From assembly GCA_015059305.1 (NCBI GenBank), contig SVAQ01000002.1, forward strand, positions 62,001-126,000: 64,000 nucleotides of DNA. Direction: 5' to 3'. The first letter of the stretch is position 1. Every line of letters starts with the position of its first letter. This document shows, piece after piece, positions 1 to 11,071 of this stretch. The notes under the pieces were generated by a model. The model saw only the letters and a list, made by a program, of their open reading frames with translations. It made no database searches and was not told where the DNA came from. Both the position numbers and the translations under genes were made by a program. Source of the DNA: Bacillota bacterium (GTDB lineage: Bacteria; Bacillota_I; Bacilli_A; RF39; UBA660).

Positions 1-1
1 T

Positions 2-412
2 GATAGACATATTCAATCAAAGAATACAAATAGAAAAAAATATAATTTTAAATTATATATGTTAGAAACAACGCAATATAATTATAAAGAATTAGCAAAA
101 TTATATAAAGAGCAAACTCAAATTGGATATTCAAAAATGCTACCTTAGATTGCTCTTGGACATTCACAAAGTTTTATTTTGAATTCTATTACTTTTGAAA
201 ATGATTTCTTACATTTAAGCGAAATTATGATTCCTCCATTATCAAGTAATACTATAAATGGAGAAGATGTTTTGGGTAAAAAAGATTAGACAAGCACAAG
301 TAAAAGTCAAAGTAAAACAGGTGCTTCTTCTGGAGATAAGGGTGGTAGACCTGAAAAGGAAGATAGTTAGAAAAGTGAAAAAACAATAAAGAATAAAGAG
401 TCAATGTCTTAA
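2..412 (+). CDS. Portal protein, C-terminal end (partial)
   Basis: The reading frame is open from the window edge and ends at TAA (410-412), giving 137 codons. Three in-frame TAG codons are read as Gln. The tail contains a low-complexity Ser/Thr/Lys stretch and the motif GRPEKEDSQKSEKT, which resembles C-termini I associate with portal proteins of Firmicutes phages. Its position directly before a head-protease-like gene and the major capsid gene fits portal identity. The N-terminal body lies outside the window, so the call rests on the tail motif and gene order. Confidence 0.6.
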
Positions 413-428
413 TGGGGAGGATTATTGA

Positions 429-1952
429 ATGAAACATATGAGTATTAAATTGGATAGCCCAATTGAAATTATAAATGTTAAGCCTCTTAATCCATTGATT
501 TCTAAATGCTAGATTAAAGTTTGTTATGTTGGTGATGAACCAAATCGTAACCGCAGTATTATTACAAAAGATGTTGCGCGTGAAATGGCTAATTCATTAC
601 CTGGAAGTCCAATTGTTGGATTCTTTAATAAGAACGCAAAAGATTTTGAAGAACATAATAGACAGATTACAATTTCTAATGGTGAATTCAATATTGAAGA
701 TACTACTAGACCTTATGGTTTTGTTGATTTAGGAGCTAAGGTTTGGTTTTAGAAATTTTTAGATGATGGAAAAAATGAACATGAATATTTAATGACTGAA
801 GGTTATCTTTGGACAGGACAATATCCAGAATGTCAAAGAATAATAACTTCCGGAAATAATCAATCTATGGAATTAGATGAAGAAACAATTAAGGCTGAAT
901 GGTCAAAAGATGAAAATGGATATCCGGAATTTTTTATTATAAATGAGGCTATTATCTCTAAATTATGTATTTTAGGGGAAGAGTTCGAACCTTGTTTTGA
1001 AGGTTCTCAAATTACAAACGTTTAGTTCTCATTCAAGGAAGATTTCAAACAACAATTATTCTCCATGATGCAAGAACTAACAGAATTCTTAAAAGAAGGA
1101 GGAGCAAAAATGTTTAATAGATACGCTGTTGAAATTGGCGATGCTCTATGGACAGCTCTATACAGCTATTTAAAAGAAACTTATTCAGACACAGAATATC
1201 GCATTGTAGAATTTTGTGAAAATGAAGAACAGAAATTTGCAGTTCTACAGAACGGCGAAGAATATTATTCTTTAAACTTCTCTATGTCTGAAGAAGAAGG
1301 ATTTATTCCTGCGAAATTAGAAAAATTAGTTGATTATGCTGAAAAAGAAGAACCTCAATTTTCTTTAGAAAAAATTCAAGAATTTGTGGACAATTTAGAA
1401 AAAGTTGATAATCAACAAATTGATGATAATTTAGAAGGCAAAGAAACAGAATTTGCTGAAGACAATAAGGAAGAAGAAAAGTGTCCTGAATGCGGTAAGC
1501 CAAAAGATGAGTGTACTTGCAAGAAAGAAGAAGATAAGAAGGAATATTGCTTAGATGAAATTCCAGAATATCAAGATTTAATGACACAATATTCTGAATT
1601 AGAACAAAAATATAACGCTTTAGTAGAAGAAAAAAATGCTTTAGAAGAAGAAATTCAACCTTTAGCTGAATTTAAGAAACAGGCTGAAAGAAAAGAAAAA
1701 GAAGAAATGATTGCTAGTTTCTATATGCTAACTGATGAAGATAAAGCAGATGTAATTGCTAATATTGATACTTATTCTTTAGGTGATATTGAAGCAAAAC
1801 TTTCTATTATTTGCGTGCGCAACAAAGTAAGCTTTAACTTAGAAGAAGAAGACGATATGCCTGGAGCAACAACTTTCAATTTAGAAGATACACAAGATGA
1901 ATCTGTTCCAGCTTGGGTTAAGGCCGCACTTAAAACTGCGAAAAATATGTGA
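429..1952 (+). CDS. Head maturation protease/scaffold-like protein
   Basis: A 507-residue protein when TAG at 510-512, 750-752 and 1023-1025 is read as Gln; it ends at TGA. The start is supported by GGGGAGG eight bases upstream. The first ~215 residues look like the compact protease-like domain found between portal and capsid genes in related phages (features such as SPIVGFFN and the segment QITNVQFSF). The second half is highly acidic and Lys/Glu-rich with a predicted coiled coil, as expected for a scaffold. It has a small Cys cluster (CPECGKPKDECTC) that may bind zinc. I infer a protease-scaffold fusion acting in procapsid assembly; I could not assign catalytic residues. Confidence 0.6.
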
Positions 1953-1979
1953 TAATAATACAAGGAGGATATACTGAAT

Positions 1980-2711
1980 ATGTTTACTGATTTCTTAAAG
2001 AATCATATTAAGAGTCAAGCATCTTATGTTGAATTCGGTTTTGGTCAGGTTGAACCTAATCATTTATCCGCTAGAAAGACTGGTCAAATTTATGCTCAGT
2101 TACCTGCGGCTAAGGATATCGAAGTATTAGAACAGGGTCAATTTGTTAAATATGACTACGCTAATGGCGTTGTTAATTTTGAAGGCGCTGGCGAATGGAT
2201 GCTTGTATACAACGAAATTAAATTATACAGAGAACATCAATGGGATTGCGAATTTGCTATGTTAAAGGATAACTATCAAGCTCGTGTTTATAGCCCAGTT
2301 GCTGCTGATACTAATTGGGATAAGCAGTCTCGTTACTATAACGGTGTTGATGCTGATGGTAATGATTCCATTACTCTTGGAGAAAACACTTATGCATTTG
2401 ATGATGTAACAGCTGCTCCAGATATGTACGAACCTTATTATAATGAAGATCCTTTCCATATCGAATCCTTAACAAAAGAACAAATGATGCCAGAAGGAAC
2501 AACTATGGTTCCTAGAGTATTCAAGACTAATGTTGGCGATATTATGACTACTAATACTATTAATGCTGAGACATTAGAAGTAGGTCAAATCCTTACTCCT
2601 GGTGCAACTGGTATTTTAGAAGTAGGCGAAGGCGACATGAAGTGGCAAGTAGTTAAAGTTTATACAATGCCTGATCATCAAAAAGGCGTTAAGATTATGA
2701 GAATTGCATAA
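1980..2711 (+). CDS. Capsid decoration-like virion protein
   Basis: A 243-residue protein starting after AAGGAGG and placed between the protease/scaffold gene and the capsid gene, the usual place of head decoration or stabilisation proteins. The sequence is beta-rich with no membrane segment. It has no in-frame TAG; Gln is written CAA or CAG, the same codon pattern as the capsid and tail-tube genes, which suggests high expression. Function is inferred from position and codon use; an alternative is an additional capsid subunit. Confidence 0.5.
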   Translation: MFTDFLKNHIKSQASYVEFGFGQVEPNHLSARKTGQIYAQLPAAKDIEVLEQGQFVKYDYANGVVNFEGAGEWMLVYNEIKLYREHQWDCEFAMLKDNYQARVYSPVAADTNWDKQSRYYNGVDADGNDSITLGENTYAFDDVTAAPDMYEPYYNEDPFHIESLTKEQMMPEGTTMVPRVFKTNVGDIMTTNTINAETLEVGQILTPGATGILEVGEGDMKWQVVKVYTMPDHQKGVKIMRIA

Positions 2712-2727
2712 GAAAGGAGAAAAGAAA

Positions 2728-3828
2728 ATGGCTTTAGATAGACAAAATTTAGTTGCTTTAGCTAAGCAAGTTGCAAAAGCTAATCCTTCTGCTCCTGTTG
2801 CTTATAGCTATAATGGTGAAAACTTATCTTACGAAGCATTAAATGAAACTCTTCGTAATGAATTTAATGAATTAGCAAGCACTTATGCTTTATATAGAGA
2901 AAATAAGAACACAATCTTCTCAATTATTGAAGAAACAATTGATGAAGTATTCCCTAAAAAGGTTTCTGAAAGATATGACCAGTTTGCAGAAACTAAGGTT
3001 TTTGCTCAGGGAGACAAGCCAATTTTCAGAAGAAAATTAGGTTCCAATAAGAGAGCTAAGCAGTTCATCACTCGTGTTGGATTAGCTGGTATTTATGAAG
3101 TATTCAAATTAAGTAAGAACGAAGAATCTTTCGAAGTTAGAACTAGTGCTATTGGTGGTGCTGCTTCTATCGGTTTCGAAGAATTCTTAGATGGTAGAGT
3201 AGATTTTGCTGAAGTTACTAATATTGTAATGGAAGGTATGGATGAATTAGTAAGCAAGGAAGTTGCTCACGCATTAAAGGCATCTGTAAATCAATTACCT
3301 CCTGCAAATAGAGTAGCTGCTAATGGTTTTGATGAAAAATCATTTGATAGATTATTAGTAATTGCTTCTGCTTATGGCGTTCCTACTATTTATTGTACTT
3401 ATGAATTTGCTGTAAACATGATTCCTAAGGAAGCATGGAGATATACAGAATCCATGAAGGATGAATTATGGAGAACTGGACGTCTTGCTGACTATAAGGG
3501 ACATAAAGTTGTAATCTTAGAACAAGGATTCGAAGATGAAACTAACACTACTAAGGTAATCGATCCTGGTTATGCTTGGATTATTCCTACTGGTGCTGAT
3601 AACAAACCAGTTAAGATTGCTTTCGAAGGTGCTACTATCGTTGACGAATATACCGGTTATGACAGAAGTAGAGAAATGCATGTTTATAAGAAAGTTGGCG
3701 TAGTTGCTATGTTAGCAAATAACATCTGCTGCTATGTAGACACTGCTTTAATGGGTCAAATGGCTACTTGGAACCTTGATGGAATTACTGGCAAGGTTGT
3801 AAACTATGCTGGTCAGTTATCTAAATAA
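2728..3828 (+). CDS. Major capsid protein
   Basis: A 366-residue protein that begins MALDRQNLVALAKQ after an AAAGGAG site. An upstream in-frame TTG is less likely because it lies before this ribosome site. The N-terminal helix is followed by a mixed alpha/beta body with a conserved-looking SMKDELWRTGRLADYKG region and a C-terminal segment near EMHVYKKVGVVA. This is typical in size and order for HK97-fold capsid proteins of gut Firmicutes phages. There is no in-frame TAG: Gln is encoded by a near-even mix of CAA and CAG. A strong terminator follows directly, as often seen after the most abundant virion gene. Confidence 0.8.
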   Translation: MALDRQNLVALAKQVAKANPSAPVAYSYNGENLSYEALNETLRNEFNELASTYALYRENKNTIFSIIEETIDEVFPKKVSERYDQFAETKVFAQGDKPIFRRKLGSNKRAKQFITRVGLAGIYEVFKLSKNEESFEVRTSAIGGAASIGFEEFLDGRVDFAEVTNIVMEGMDELVSKEVAHALKASVNQLPPANRVAANGFDEKSFDRLLVIASAYGVPTIYCTYEFAVNMIPKEAWRYTESMKDELWRTGRLADYKGHKVVILEQGFEDETNTTKVIDPGYAWIIPTGADNKPVKIAFEGATIVDEYTGYDRSREMHVYKKVGVVAMLANNICCYVDTALMGQMATWNLDGITGKVVNYAGQLSK

Positions 3829-3863
3829 TTGAACCTAAAGTAATTAAATATAGATTTTTACTG

Positions 3864-3896
3864 GGGGAGAGGGAAATCCCTCTCCCCAATTTTTTA
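3864..3896 (+). terminator. Intrinsic terminator after capsid gene
   Basis: A perfect 10-bp GC-rich stem (3864-3873 with 3878-3887, loop AAAT) is followed by AA and a T run. It lies 35 bases after the capsid stop codon. Confidence 0.9.
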
Positions 3897-3922
3897 TTTT
3901 ATGAGAAAAAGGAGTAATAACA

Positions 3923-4528
3923 ATGAGTGATGTAAGAACATTAAAAGTAAAAAATAGAAGTGCTAGCCAAGCAATTTATTCAATTCCAGAATTAGGAATT
4001 CGTAGAGAATTTGCGCCAGGAGAAACAAAAGTAGTTCCTTTTGAAGAACTTGAAAAGTTAAGTTGGCAGCCAGGTGGAAGAGAACTTATGGCTAGCTTTT
4101 TACAGATTAGTGAAAACAGAGCTATTGAAGAATTAAGTATTCCAACAGAAGTAGAATATCATATGAGTGAAGAACAGATTATCGATTTATTAAAGAATGG
4201 CGATTTTGATGCTTATTTAGACTGTTTACAATTTGCTCCTGTTGGTGTTATAGATTTAATTAAATTATATGCTGTAGAACTTCCTTTAACTGACACAAGA
4301 AAGATTGAAGCATTAAAGGAAAGAACTGGATTTGATGCTAGCGTTGCTTATAAGAATAAGATGGCAGATTTAGCTCCAGAAGAAGATACAGCACCTGCGG
4401 CTCAGGCGCAAGAAGCTCCTAAGGCCCAATCAACAAATGGAAGACGTAGAACAGATGTTTCTTATCAGGACATGACTGTTGAAGAAATGGCTAAACCTCT
4501 TCCTAAATATAACGTAGTAAGTAAGTAA
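3923..4528 (+). CDS. Neck-region virion protein, unknown
   Basis: A 201-residue protein with an AAAAGGAG site. The first ~55 residues look like a small beta domain (FAPGETKVVPF); the middle is helical and acidic; the end has an Ala/Gln/Pro-rich linker followed by NGRRRTDVSYQDM. Gene order (between capsid and connectors) suggests a head-completion role. The N-terminal part resembles proteins found at this place in other Clostridial phages, but I do not recognise a named family. It contains no TAG codon. Confidence 0.55.
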   Translation: MSDVRTLKVKNRSASQAIYSIPELGIRREFAPGETKVVPFEELEKLSWQPGGRELMASFLQISENRAIEELSIPTEVEYHMSEEQIIDLLKNGDFDAYLDCLQFAPVGVIDLIKLYAVELPLTDTRKIEALKERTGFDASVAYKNKMADLAPEEDTAPAAQAQEAPKAQSTNGRRRTDVSYQDMTVEEMAKPLPKYNVVSK

Positions 4529-4551
4529 TTAAAACAAAGGAGGTCAAATAG

Positions 4552-5124
4552 TTGGGTACTAATTTTACAGCTATTTATGATCGCTTTCTTGGAAAAATTA
4601 CAGACGATATGTACATGGAATTAACTCCATAGGATACGATAAAAGATTTATAGCGTCTTCTTACTGATATTATACCTGGTTTTGAATTTCCTCGAAAAAA
4701 TTTATATGACTATATAATAAAAACAGAAGCTGTTGAATAGTCAGAAGTATAGGCAGGAGATTTTATTATTGGGACTTTATGGGCTGAAGTGGTTAATGAA
4801 AATATGCCAAATGAGCCAATGAAAGTTTTAGTAGAACGCTCTACTTTTGCAGAAGAACTGACTGCAGAAGAAATGAATATTTTAGCTATTTTAATGATGG
4901 AAGCTTGGTTACAAAGACAAGTTACTTCTATTGAAAATACTCGTATGAAATATAGCGGAACAGATTTTAAAATGACATCTCAAGCTAATCATTTAGCAAA
5001 ATTACAAGCATTATTAAAAGAATGTCAAAGATAGTCTCATCACATGTAGAGATTATATAAACGTAGACAACTAAATGAAAAAGGAAAATATGAATCAACT
5101 TGGAGTTGGTTTGGTCAGCAATGA
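4552..5124 (+). CDS. Head-tail connector protein
   Basis: A 190-residue protein from a TTG start placed nine bases after AAAGGAGG; the end is TGA, overlapping the next start as ATGA. Several in-frame TAG codons are read as Gln, including two in the final 25 residues. The C-terminal part (SQANHLAKLQALLKECQ, then a basic stretch and TWSWFG) is like head-tail adaptor proteins of Firmicutes siphoviruses. The tight overlap with the next connector gene supports translational coupling. Confidence 0.6.
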
Positions 5125-5423
5125 TTACAAAATATGATTTTGAATTTTCAAAAGATGTTATTAAAAAATATGTTATTCGCTTAACAAATCAATTATGGAA
5201 ATTAATTCCAATGCGTGAAAACAATGAGGACTGGCAAAAACAATTAGATACAGTAATTATTGAAATAGTGGGTTTAAAAGAAGTGTTTTTTTTAAATCCA
5301 CTTTTTATATAGTTATTGGCAAAATTAGAAGGTTTAAAGGTTGTTGAAGATATAGATTTTTCTTTATATCGAAAAACAGTTTTTGAAACTATTAATTTAT
5401 TATAGGAATTAAAAAATGAATAA
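5121..5423 (+). CDS. Small connector/neck protein
   Basis: A 100-residue protein starting at the ATGA overlap with the preceding gene. It is mostly helical (TNQLWKLIPMRE, LEGLKVVEDID) and has two in-frame TAG codons read as Gln, near residues 64 and 95. Its 3' end overlaps the next start codon by eight bases. Size and place fit a head-completion or tail-terminator subunit, but no family is recognised. Confidence 0.55.
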
Positions 5424-6489
5424 TCCAACTAATAATGGCTTTTTTATTTGGAATGAAGCTGAATAGTAGTTAATAGAAATGCCAGAAACAGGTTTTACTC
5501 CTTCTTCAGTTCGAGGAGTTAATATGCTAGCAAAATATTTATATGCTGCTGGCGGACACGCACAACAAGATCGAATGATAAAAGATAAGCGTCGAACTTT
5601 GGATAGAGCTGTTTTATATTCATATTAGGGCGCCAAAGTGCGAAAATATATTCCGGAATATTTAGGTATAGGCGCAGAAAGAATTCCTAATAAAAATAAT
5701 GCGCTTATAAATCCAAATAAATTAAAACCGGACTATGATGATAAGATAATTTCAGTTGGGTACGAGTTTAACCTTAAAACAGGGGATGTATTTGAATGGA
5801 TAGGAACTGATACCTACTGGTTAATATATTTACAAGATTTAACTGAATTAGCATATTTTAAAGGAGATATAAGAAAATGTTCTTATAAAATAGCTTGGAA
5901 AGATGATGAAGGCAATATAAAATATACTTATGCTGCTGTTCGTGGTCCAGTAGAAACTAAAATAGAGTATATTCAAAAACATGGAACAAGTTTTGATTTA
6001 CCTAATTATTCTTTAAATATGATGATTCCAAAAAATAAAGATACTCTTGCTTGGTGTAAACGCTATGCTAAATTTTTATTATCTGATGGTTTAAATACTG
6101 TTACTTGGCGTATTGAAGCAGTTGATGCTTATAGTATGCCAGATATTATTCAATTTAATGCTGTTGAATATTATATTAATAAAGACACAGATGATGTTGA
6201 AAATTAGATAGTAGATGGTTTAACTATGTTTAAATTAGAAAATTCTGTTGTATCGAGTAGAAAAATTCAAGGTGAAGGATTTATTAAGCCAAAGAAAACT
6301 TATACTTATACTCATTATAAAGCAGGAGAATGGATTCTTGATGATAAACTTCCAATTGAATATGAAATTGACAGTGGAAGTATAGCACTTAAATGGACTA
6401 GTAGTTATAGCGGTTAGTTTGATTTATAGTTTAAAGATAATCGAGGAGAAATAGAAATTAAAACTATTGTAGTAGAATCTTTATTTTAA
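5416..6489 (+). CDS. Neck/structural protein with consecutive recoded codons
   Basis: A 357-residue protein joined from several open stretches when TAG is read as Gln. Two TAG codons are adjacent at 5461-5466 (Glu-Gln-Gln), so the phage tolerates double recoding. The N-terminus has helices with SSVRGVNMLAKYLY; the body is beta-rich (YEFNLKTGDVFEWIG, then WRIEAVDAYSMPDI); the end looks like a small Ig-like or beta-sandwich domain. Position suggests a head-tail joining or tail-completion protein. The end is TAA. Confidence 0.55.
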
Positions 6490-6506
6490 GTGAAAAAGGA
6501 GTTTTT

Positions 6507-7097
6507 ATGAAAAAATTAACATATTAGTATCCACAATCAAGTTTTCTTTCAATTGAAAAAGACATGGGAATTATTATAGATCAGATGCTTAAAAATAATA
6601 GATTAAAAAGATTACTTTATTATACAACAAGAGATGCTTTAACAAAACCAAATCTTACAGAAGATGAAAGTTTATCTCTTCTTGAAGAAGGTCAGATTAG
6701 AATGGTTCCTAAACTTTATGTGGATAAAGATGTTTTAAATTATATAATTATTGGATTTGATAATTTTATTCCAAATAGTTCAAATCCAGAATTTAGAGAT
6801 AATATAATTACTTTTGATATTATTTGCCATTTTGATTAGTGGCAAATGGATAATTTCTAGCTTCGTCCTTATAAGATTGCGGCAGAAATTGATACTTTAT
6901 TTAATAATCGTCATTTAAGTGGAATTGGTGAATTATAGTTCTTGGGTGGTAAAAAGCTACCTGTTAATGATGAATTTGCGGGATTTACTATGATGTATAG
7001 CGCAATTCATGGTGAAGATGATAAAATTGATTCTCCTAATAAAAATGATTAGGAAGATATTGATATTAATTTTGATGAAATATTCAATGATAATTAA
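6507..7097 (+). CDS. Tail completion-like protein
   Basis: A 196-residue protein starting after AAAAAGGAG, with several in-frame TAG codons including one at codon 7. The sequence contains a compact alpha/beta region (DEDESL-type acidic turns, NIITFDIICHFDQWQ) like small tail-terminator or tail-completion proteins found just before the tail tube gene. The C-terminus is acidic (EDIDINFDEIFNDN). It overlaps the next gene by one base (TAATG). Confidence 0.5.
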
Positions 7098-7825
7098 TGG
7101 ATATTAGACTTGCTTTAATGTGCGGAACTGATATACCAATACCAGAATGTTAGCTAATAATACATTAGCCTAAAATAAAAGAAATTGCTCTAATAGGTGA
7201 AGAAGATTTTTTAATTGGAAGTCAATGTTTTAATATAAATAAAAATTTAATTAATTAGGACGAAAGTCTTTTAGAGATTTCTAATAATTTTTAGATATTT
7301 ATGACGATAATGACTTAGCCTGAAACCATAGATAAAAAGGTAGCAGTGCAATAGTTATTTCAAATAATGTTCCCAAAATACAAAATTAGTTTTACTCCAA
7401 GATCTTTGATGTTCATTGCTGAGGGAGAACAGCCAAAGGCAGTGGATGAAACAAATTTTGAATTTTTATAGGATGTAGTAAAGACAATTTTTTGTTTTAA
7501 TTCTAGTTCTATGAACTAGACTACCTTTAATCCCGCAGATAAAAAAGCAAAAGAAATAGCTGAAAAATTAATGCGAGGACGTTCGCGTGTTGCGGCACAA
7601 AAAGGCGAAACGCAAGGTAGTTTATTTAGTTAGTATATTTCTACTTTGACTATTGGATTAAACTCAATGTCATTGGAAGATTGTATGAACTTAACTGTTT
7701 ATCAATTATATGATTTAATGGAAAGATATTAGCTATATATTAATTGGGATATTGATTTAAGGTCACGGTTAGCGGGAGGAAAACCTGATGATAAACCTGA
7801 CAATTGGATGAAAAATATCCATTAA
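7097..7825 (+). CDS. Tail assembly-associated protein, TAG-rich
   Basis: A 242-residue protein that is not visible as a reading frame without recoding: about ten TAG codons fall within 243 codons, and TAG is the most used Gln codon here. The C-terminal part (LEDCMNLTVYQLYDLMERYQ and then a Gly/Lys-rich tail) is like proteins coded just before the tail tube gene in Firmicutes phages, probably a tail assembly factor. The function is inferred from position and this segment. The start overlaps the preceding stop codon. Confidence 0.55.
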
Positions 7826-7857
7826 ATAATGATAATTATTAAGGAGGAATATATACC

Positions 7858-8802
7858 ATGAAATTTGGTGTTCGTGAAATATGCGATGTTGTGTTAAAGG
7901 CGAAAGCAGCACAAAGAGTTGGTAATAAAATCTTCTATAAAAATGAACCAGTTTGTTATTTCGATACTTTAAAGACTTCCACTCTTGAAGGTGCAGCTAC
8001 TACTGTATATGCTCAGGGTGGTAGAGGTAACTCTCGTTTAATTGCTTGGGAAGGTGAAAGAACTGTTACTTTTACAATGGAAGATGCTTTAATCTCTCCT
8101 GCTGGATTTATGATTCTTTCTGGTGCAGGATTAATTGAAGCAAGCGAAGAAAGAACTATCAAAGTTCATCAGATTGAACAAACTGATAAAGTTGAAGTTG
8201 CTGAAAATGGTACTTATGGTGAAGTAAATTATTCTGTTTCTGGAGTAACTATTACTCTTGATGAAGCGCCATTTAATCAGGCTGGTGAAGATTATATTTA
8301 TGTAATGTTAATGGAAAATGGTGAAGTTGTAACTGAACCTTATATTCCACAAACAGTAGAAGGCAATAAGATTACTTTAAAACCTACAGATGATTTAAAA
8401 TACTTCTATGATGGTTGCGTAGTATTAGTTGACTATTATACTGAAAAGAAATCCGGTGCTCAACAAATTGAAATTACTCCAGATAAGTTTGGTGGTAACT
8501 ATTATCTTGAAGCATCTACTTTATTCAGAGATACTAATGGTGTTGATATGCCAGCAGAATTTATAATTCCTAACTGTAAGATTCAGTCTAACTTTACATT
8601 TACAATGGCTTCTTCTGGAGATCCATCCACATTTACATTTACAATGGATGCATTCCCAGATTATACTAGATTTGATAAGACTAAGAAAGTATTAGCAGCT
8701 ATTCAAATTATTGATACTGCTGGATCTATGGATATCAAGAGAACTCATACTGCTGCTCAGACTGGTGAAGACTGGGATGAACAAGAAAAGTATTTTGATT
8801 AA
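7858..8802 (+). CDS. Major tail (tube) protein
   Basis: A 314-residue protein after an AAGGAGGAA site. The beta-rich body and the near-repeat SNFTFTMASSGDPSTFTFTM, followed by DAFPDYTRFDKTKK, are typical of tail tube proteins in Clostridial phages. It contains no TAG and, like the capsid gene, many CAG codons for Gln. A terminator follows. No sheath gene is nearby, so a non-contractile tail is likely. Confidence 0.75.
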   Translation: MKFGVREICDVVLKAKAAQRVGNKIFYKNEPVCYFDTLKTSTLEGAATTVYAQGGRGNSRLIAWEGERTVTFTMEDALISPAGFMILSGAGLIEASEERTIKVHQIEQTDKVEVAENGTYGEVNYSVSGVTITLDEAPFNQAGEDYIYVMLMENGEVVTEPYIPQTVEGNKITLKPTDDLKYFYDGCVVLVDYYTEKKSGAQQIEITPDKFGGNYYLEASTLFRDTNGVDMPAEFIIPNCKIQSNFTFTMASSGDPSTFTFTMDAFPDYTRFDKTKKVLAAIQIIDTAGSMDIKRTHTAAQTGEDWDEQEKYFD

Positions 8803-8816
8803 TTAAAACAAATTAA

Positions 8817-8851
8817 GGGAGGAGATATTTATATCTTCTCCCATTTTTTTT
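8817..8851 (+). terminator. Intrinsic terminator after tail tube gene
   Basis: A 12-bp stem with one G-T pair (8817-8828 with 8831-8842) is followed by a run of eight T. It lies 14 bases after the tail tube stop. Confidence 0.85.
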
Positions 8852-8876
8852 ATTATGCGTAAAAGGAGGTTTTTAA

Positions 8877-10475
8877 ATGCTAATAGGTGATTATATTCAT
8901 TATAATTATGATAATTTTGAATAGTATGGAATTTCTTATAATACTCCAGCCTAGGTAAATGCATCTTAGGTTTTTAAAGCACAGAAAAAACTTTTAAAAA
9001 GACTTTATCCTAAAAAAAGAAATAGAGAACAAATTCAATAGCTTGAAGATACATTAAATTTATTTTTTGCAAAAGAAGGAACAACTGTTAAAAATAAAGA
9101 TTGGACAGAAAAAGAACTTGAAATTTTACAAGAAGCTGTAATAAATATATTTCAAAATACGACAGATCTTCAAAGTAAAGGGGTTAAAGATATTAATTAT
9201 GAAGATTTAAATGTTTTTATGAAAGAAACATTAAGTACAATTATGAATATGGTTAAAACAGGTTCTCTTTCAACCCCAGAAGGAAATCTATCTTATGAAG
9301 AAGTTAAAAGAGCACGAACAAGATTGGGTATTAAAAGAGTAGAAGAAAAAGATGCTTTTAAAGATTATACTAAGTGGGAAGCTATTTAGCAAAGACTTAA
9401 AGTAATTGAATAGGTAAGAAATGCAGTTGCAGCAAATATTAAAAAAGGTGCTACAGAAAGAGAATTTATTCAAAAAGTTGAAGAATTAAATTAGGCTTAT
9501 AAAGAATTAGAAGATAAAAAAGAAAAAGGTAAATTTGATTTAAAAACAGATAAACATCAAAGCTTTATTGAATTATTAAATGAAACATCTACTTATCTAA
9601 AAAATTATACAAGCTCTCATATGCTTGGTGTTATAGGCGAAGAAATTCCTAAAATCACATTTGCAGTAGCAAACTATATGATTGCAAATGAAGTAAATGA
9701 TTTAACTAAAAATATTGAAGATATTGTTAGTGATATTGCAGGTGGTGTAAATTACTCTAGAAAAAAAGTAGAGCGTTCTGCGAAATAGATGGATAAAAGA
9801 AGATATATTGGTGGCAATAATAAAGAATATTTAAAAAAGACTTATAATAATGCAAACTTAAAATTAGTGTATACAGAAAATAAAATAGATGCAAATTTTA
9901 CTTTCGATGAAAATGATATTATTCCTGCTTCTATAAAAAATTATGATATTACAAATGCTGATTTTTCAGTTTTAAAAGGAGCAGATATATTAAGTTATAT
10001 TTAGGATTATCCTGTTTTTGCTAATCATTATTTGAATGTAACTGCTGATCATAAAGATAAACATCCTTCAAGTTCTTTATTAGATTAGGCTCATGAAACT
10101 TTAAAACAAACAATTGCTTTACACGCTTTAGCAGGGGGAACTTGGAGTAAAAAAAAGGGTTAGGATTTCTCTAGAGAGGAAATGGCTGAAGTATTCGTTG
10201 TAAATTATCATGGCAATAATAAAGGTGGATATAAAATTTATTTTATAAATGATTTATTAAATAAAATAGAAAATAATTTAGAATTATTAAATATTAAAAT
10301 AGATGGAATAAATGATTTAATGAATCCAGAATGGAAAAATAATTATGTTGAAGGACCAAAAAATTTTAAAACAGGTTATAAACGAATTGCATCTATGTTA
10401 GCAGATATTAATTCAAAGAATTTTTCTGTTTAGATTAATAAAGAAGTTTTTTTTGACAAGAAAGAAAAAATATGA
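8877..10475 (+). CDS. Large helical protein of the tail module, unknown
   Basis: A 532-residue protein after AAAAGGAGG, joined across many TAG codons. It is almost entirely helical and Lys/Glu-rich in the N-terminal 350 residues, with coiled-coil stretches (VEELNQAYKELEDKKEKG), followed by a mixed C-terminal region. I do not recognise a family. The location between tube protein and tail chaperone suggests a tail-assembly or virion-carried protein. The TGA stop (10473-10475) doubles as the TGN element of the promoter for the next gene. Confidence 0.6.
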
Positions 10476-10481
10476 TATACT
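10453..10481 (+). promoter_or_regulatory. Sigma-70/sigma-A type promoter with extended -10
   Basis: TTGACA (10453-10458), a 17-base spacer and TATACT (10476-10481), preceded by TGA as an extended -10. It lies 28 bases before the next start codon, inside the end of the preceding gene. Confidence 0.85.
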
Positions 10482-10509
10482 AATTAAAAAGAGATAAAGG
10501 AGAATTATA

Positions 10510-11037
10510 ATGGCAAAAGTATCATTTACAAAGCTTGGTCTTGTAAAAAATTCTGATGTATCCATTGTTGAATGGAATGATCAAAAAATCGAAGTAAAAG
10601 ATTATTTACCTATGAGTGAAAAATTAGATTTAGTATCTACTGTTATAAATAATTCTATTGATAATAATGGTTATTATAATCCTATGAGGGTTTATATTTA
10701 TACTATTATTGAAGTTATTTTAGCATATACAAATATTTCTGTAACTGAAAAACAAAAAGAAGATATTGCAAAGTTATATGATTTATTTGTAAGTAGTGGT
10801 TTATCTGGTAAAATTATTGGAGAAACAATTAATCCATATGAATATCAGCAAATTCAAAAATGGATTTATGAAACTATTAATGCTATTTATAGTTATAAAA
10901 ATTCTGTAATGGGTATTTTAGATACTGTTTCAGAGGATTATAGTAATTTAAAATTAGATGCGGAATCAATTCACGAAAAACTTGCAGATCCAGAACAATT
11001 AACACTATTAAAAGATGTATTAACCAAGTTAGGTTAA
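10510..11037 (+). CDS. Probable tail assembly chaperone
   Basis: A 175-residue protein after AAAGGAG, with its own promoter and its own terminator, so it can be made as a single-gene transcript. The sequence opens with a small beta region (KVSFTKLGLVKNSDV, WNDQKIEVKDYLP) and continues as helices, a pattern typical of chaperones coded just before the tape measure. It has no TAG codon. No frameshift into a second chaperone frame is visible. Role inferred from position and fold pattern. Confidence 0.6.
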   Translation: MAKVSFTKLGLVKNSDVSIVEWNDQKIEVKDYLPMSEKLDLVSTVINNSIDNNGYYNPMRVYIYTIIEVILAYTNISVTEKQKEDIAKLYDLFVSSGLSGKIIGETINPYEYQQIQKWIYETINAIYSYKNSVMGILDTVSEDYSNLKLDAESIHEKLADPEQLTLLKDVLTKLG

Positions 11038-11071
11038 TAGATTATTAAGATTTTTTATTTTTAATAGGAGT

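Noticed and set aside
1303..1587. Antisense reading frames inside acidic coding regions, such as this minus-strand one
   Set aside because: They mirror Glu/Lys-rich codons of the real gene, lack ribosome sites and have low-complexity Leu/Phe/Ser products.
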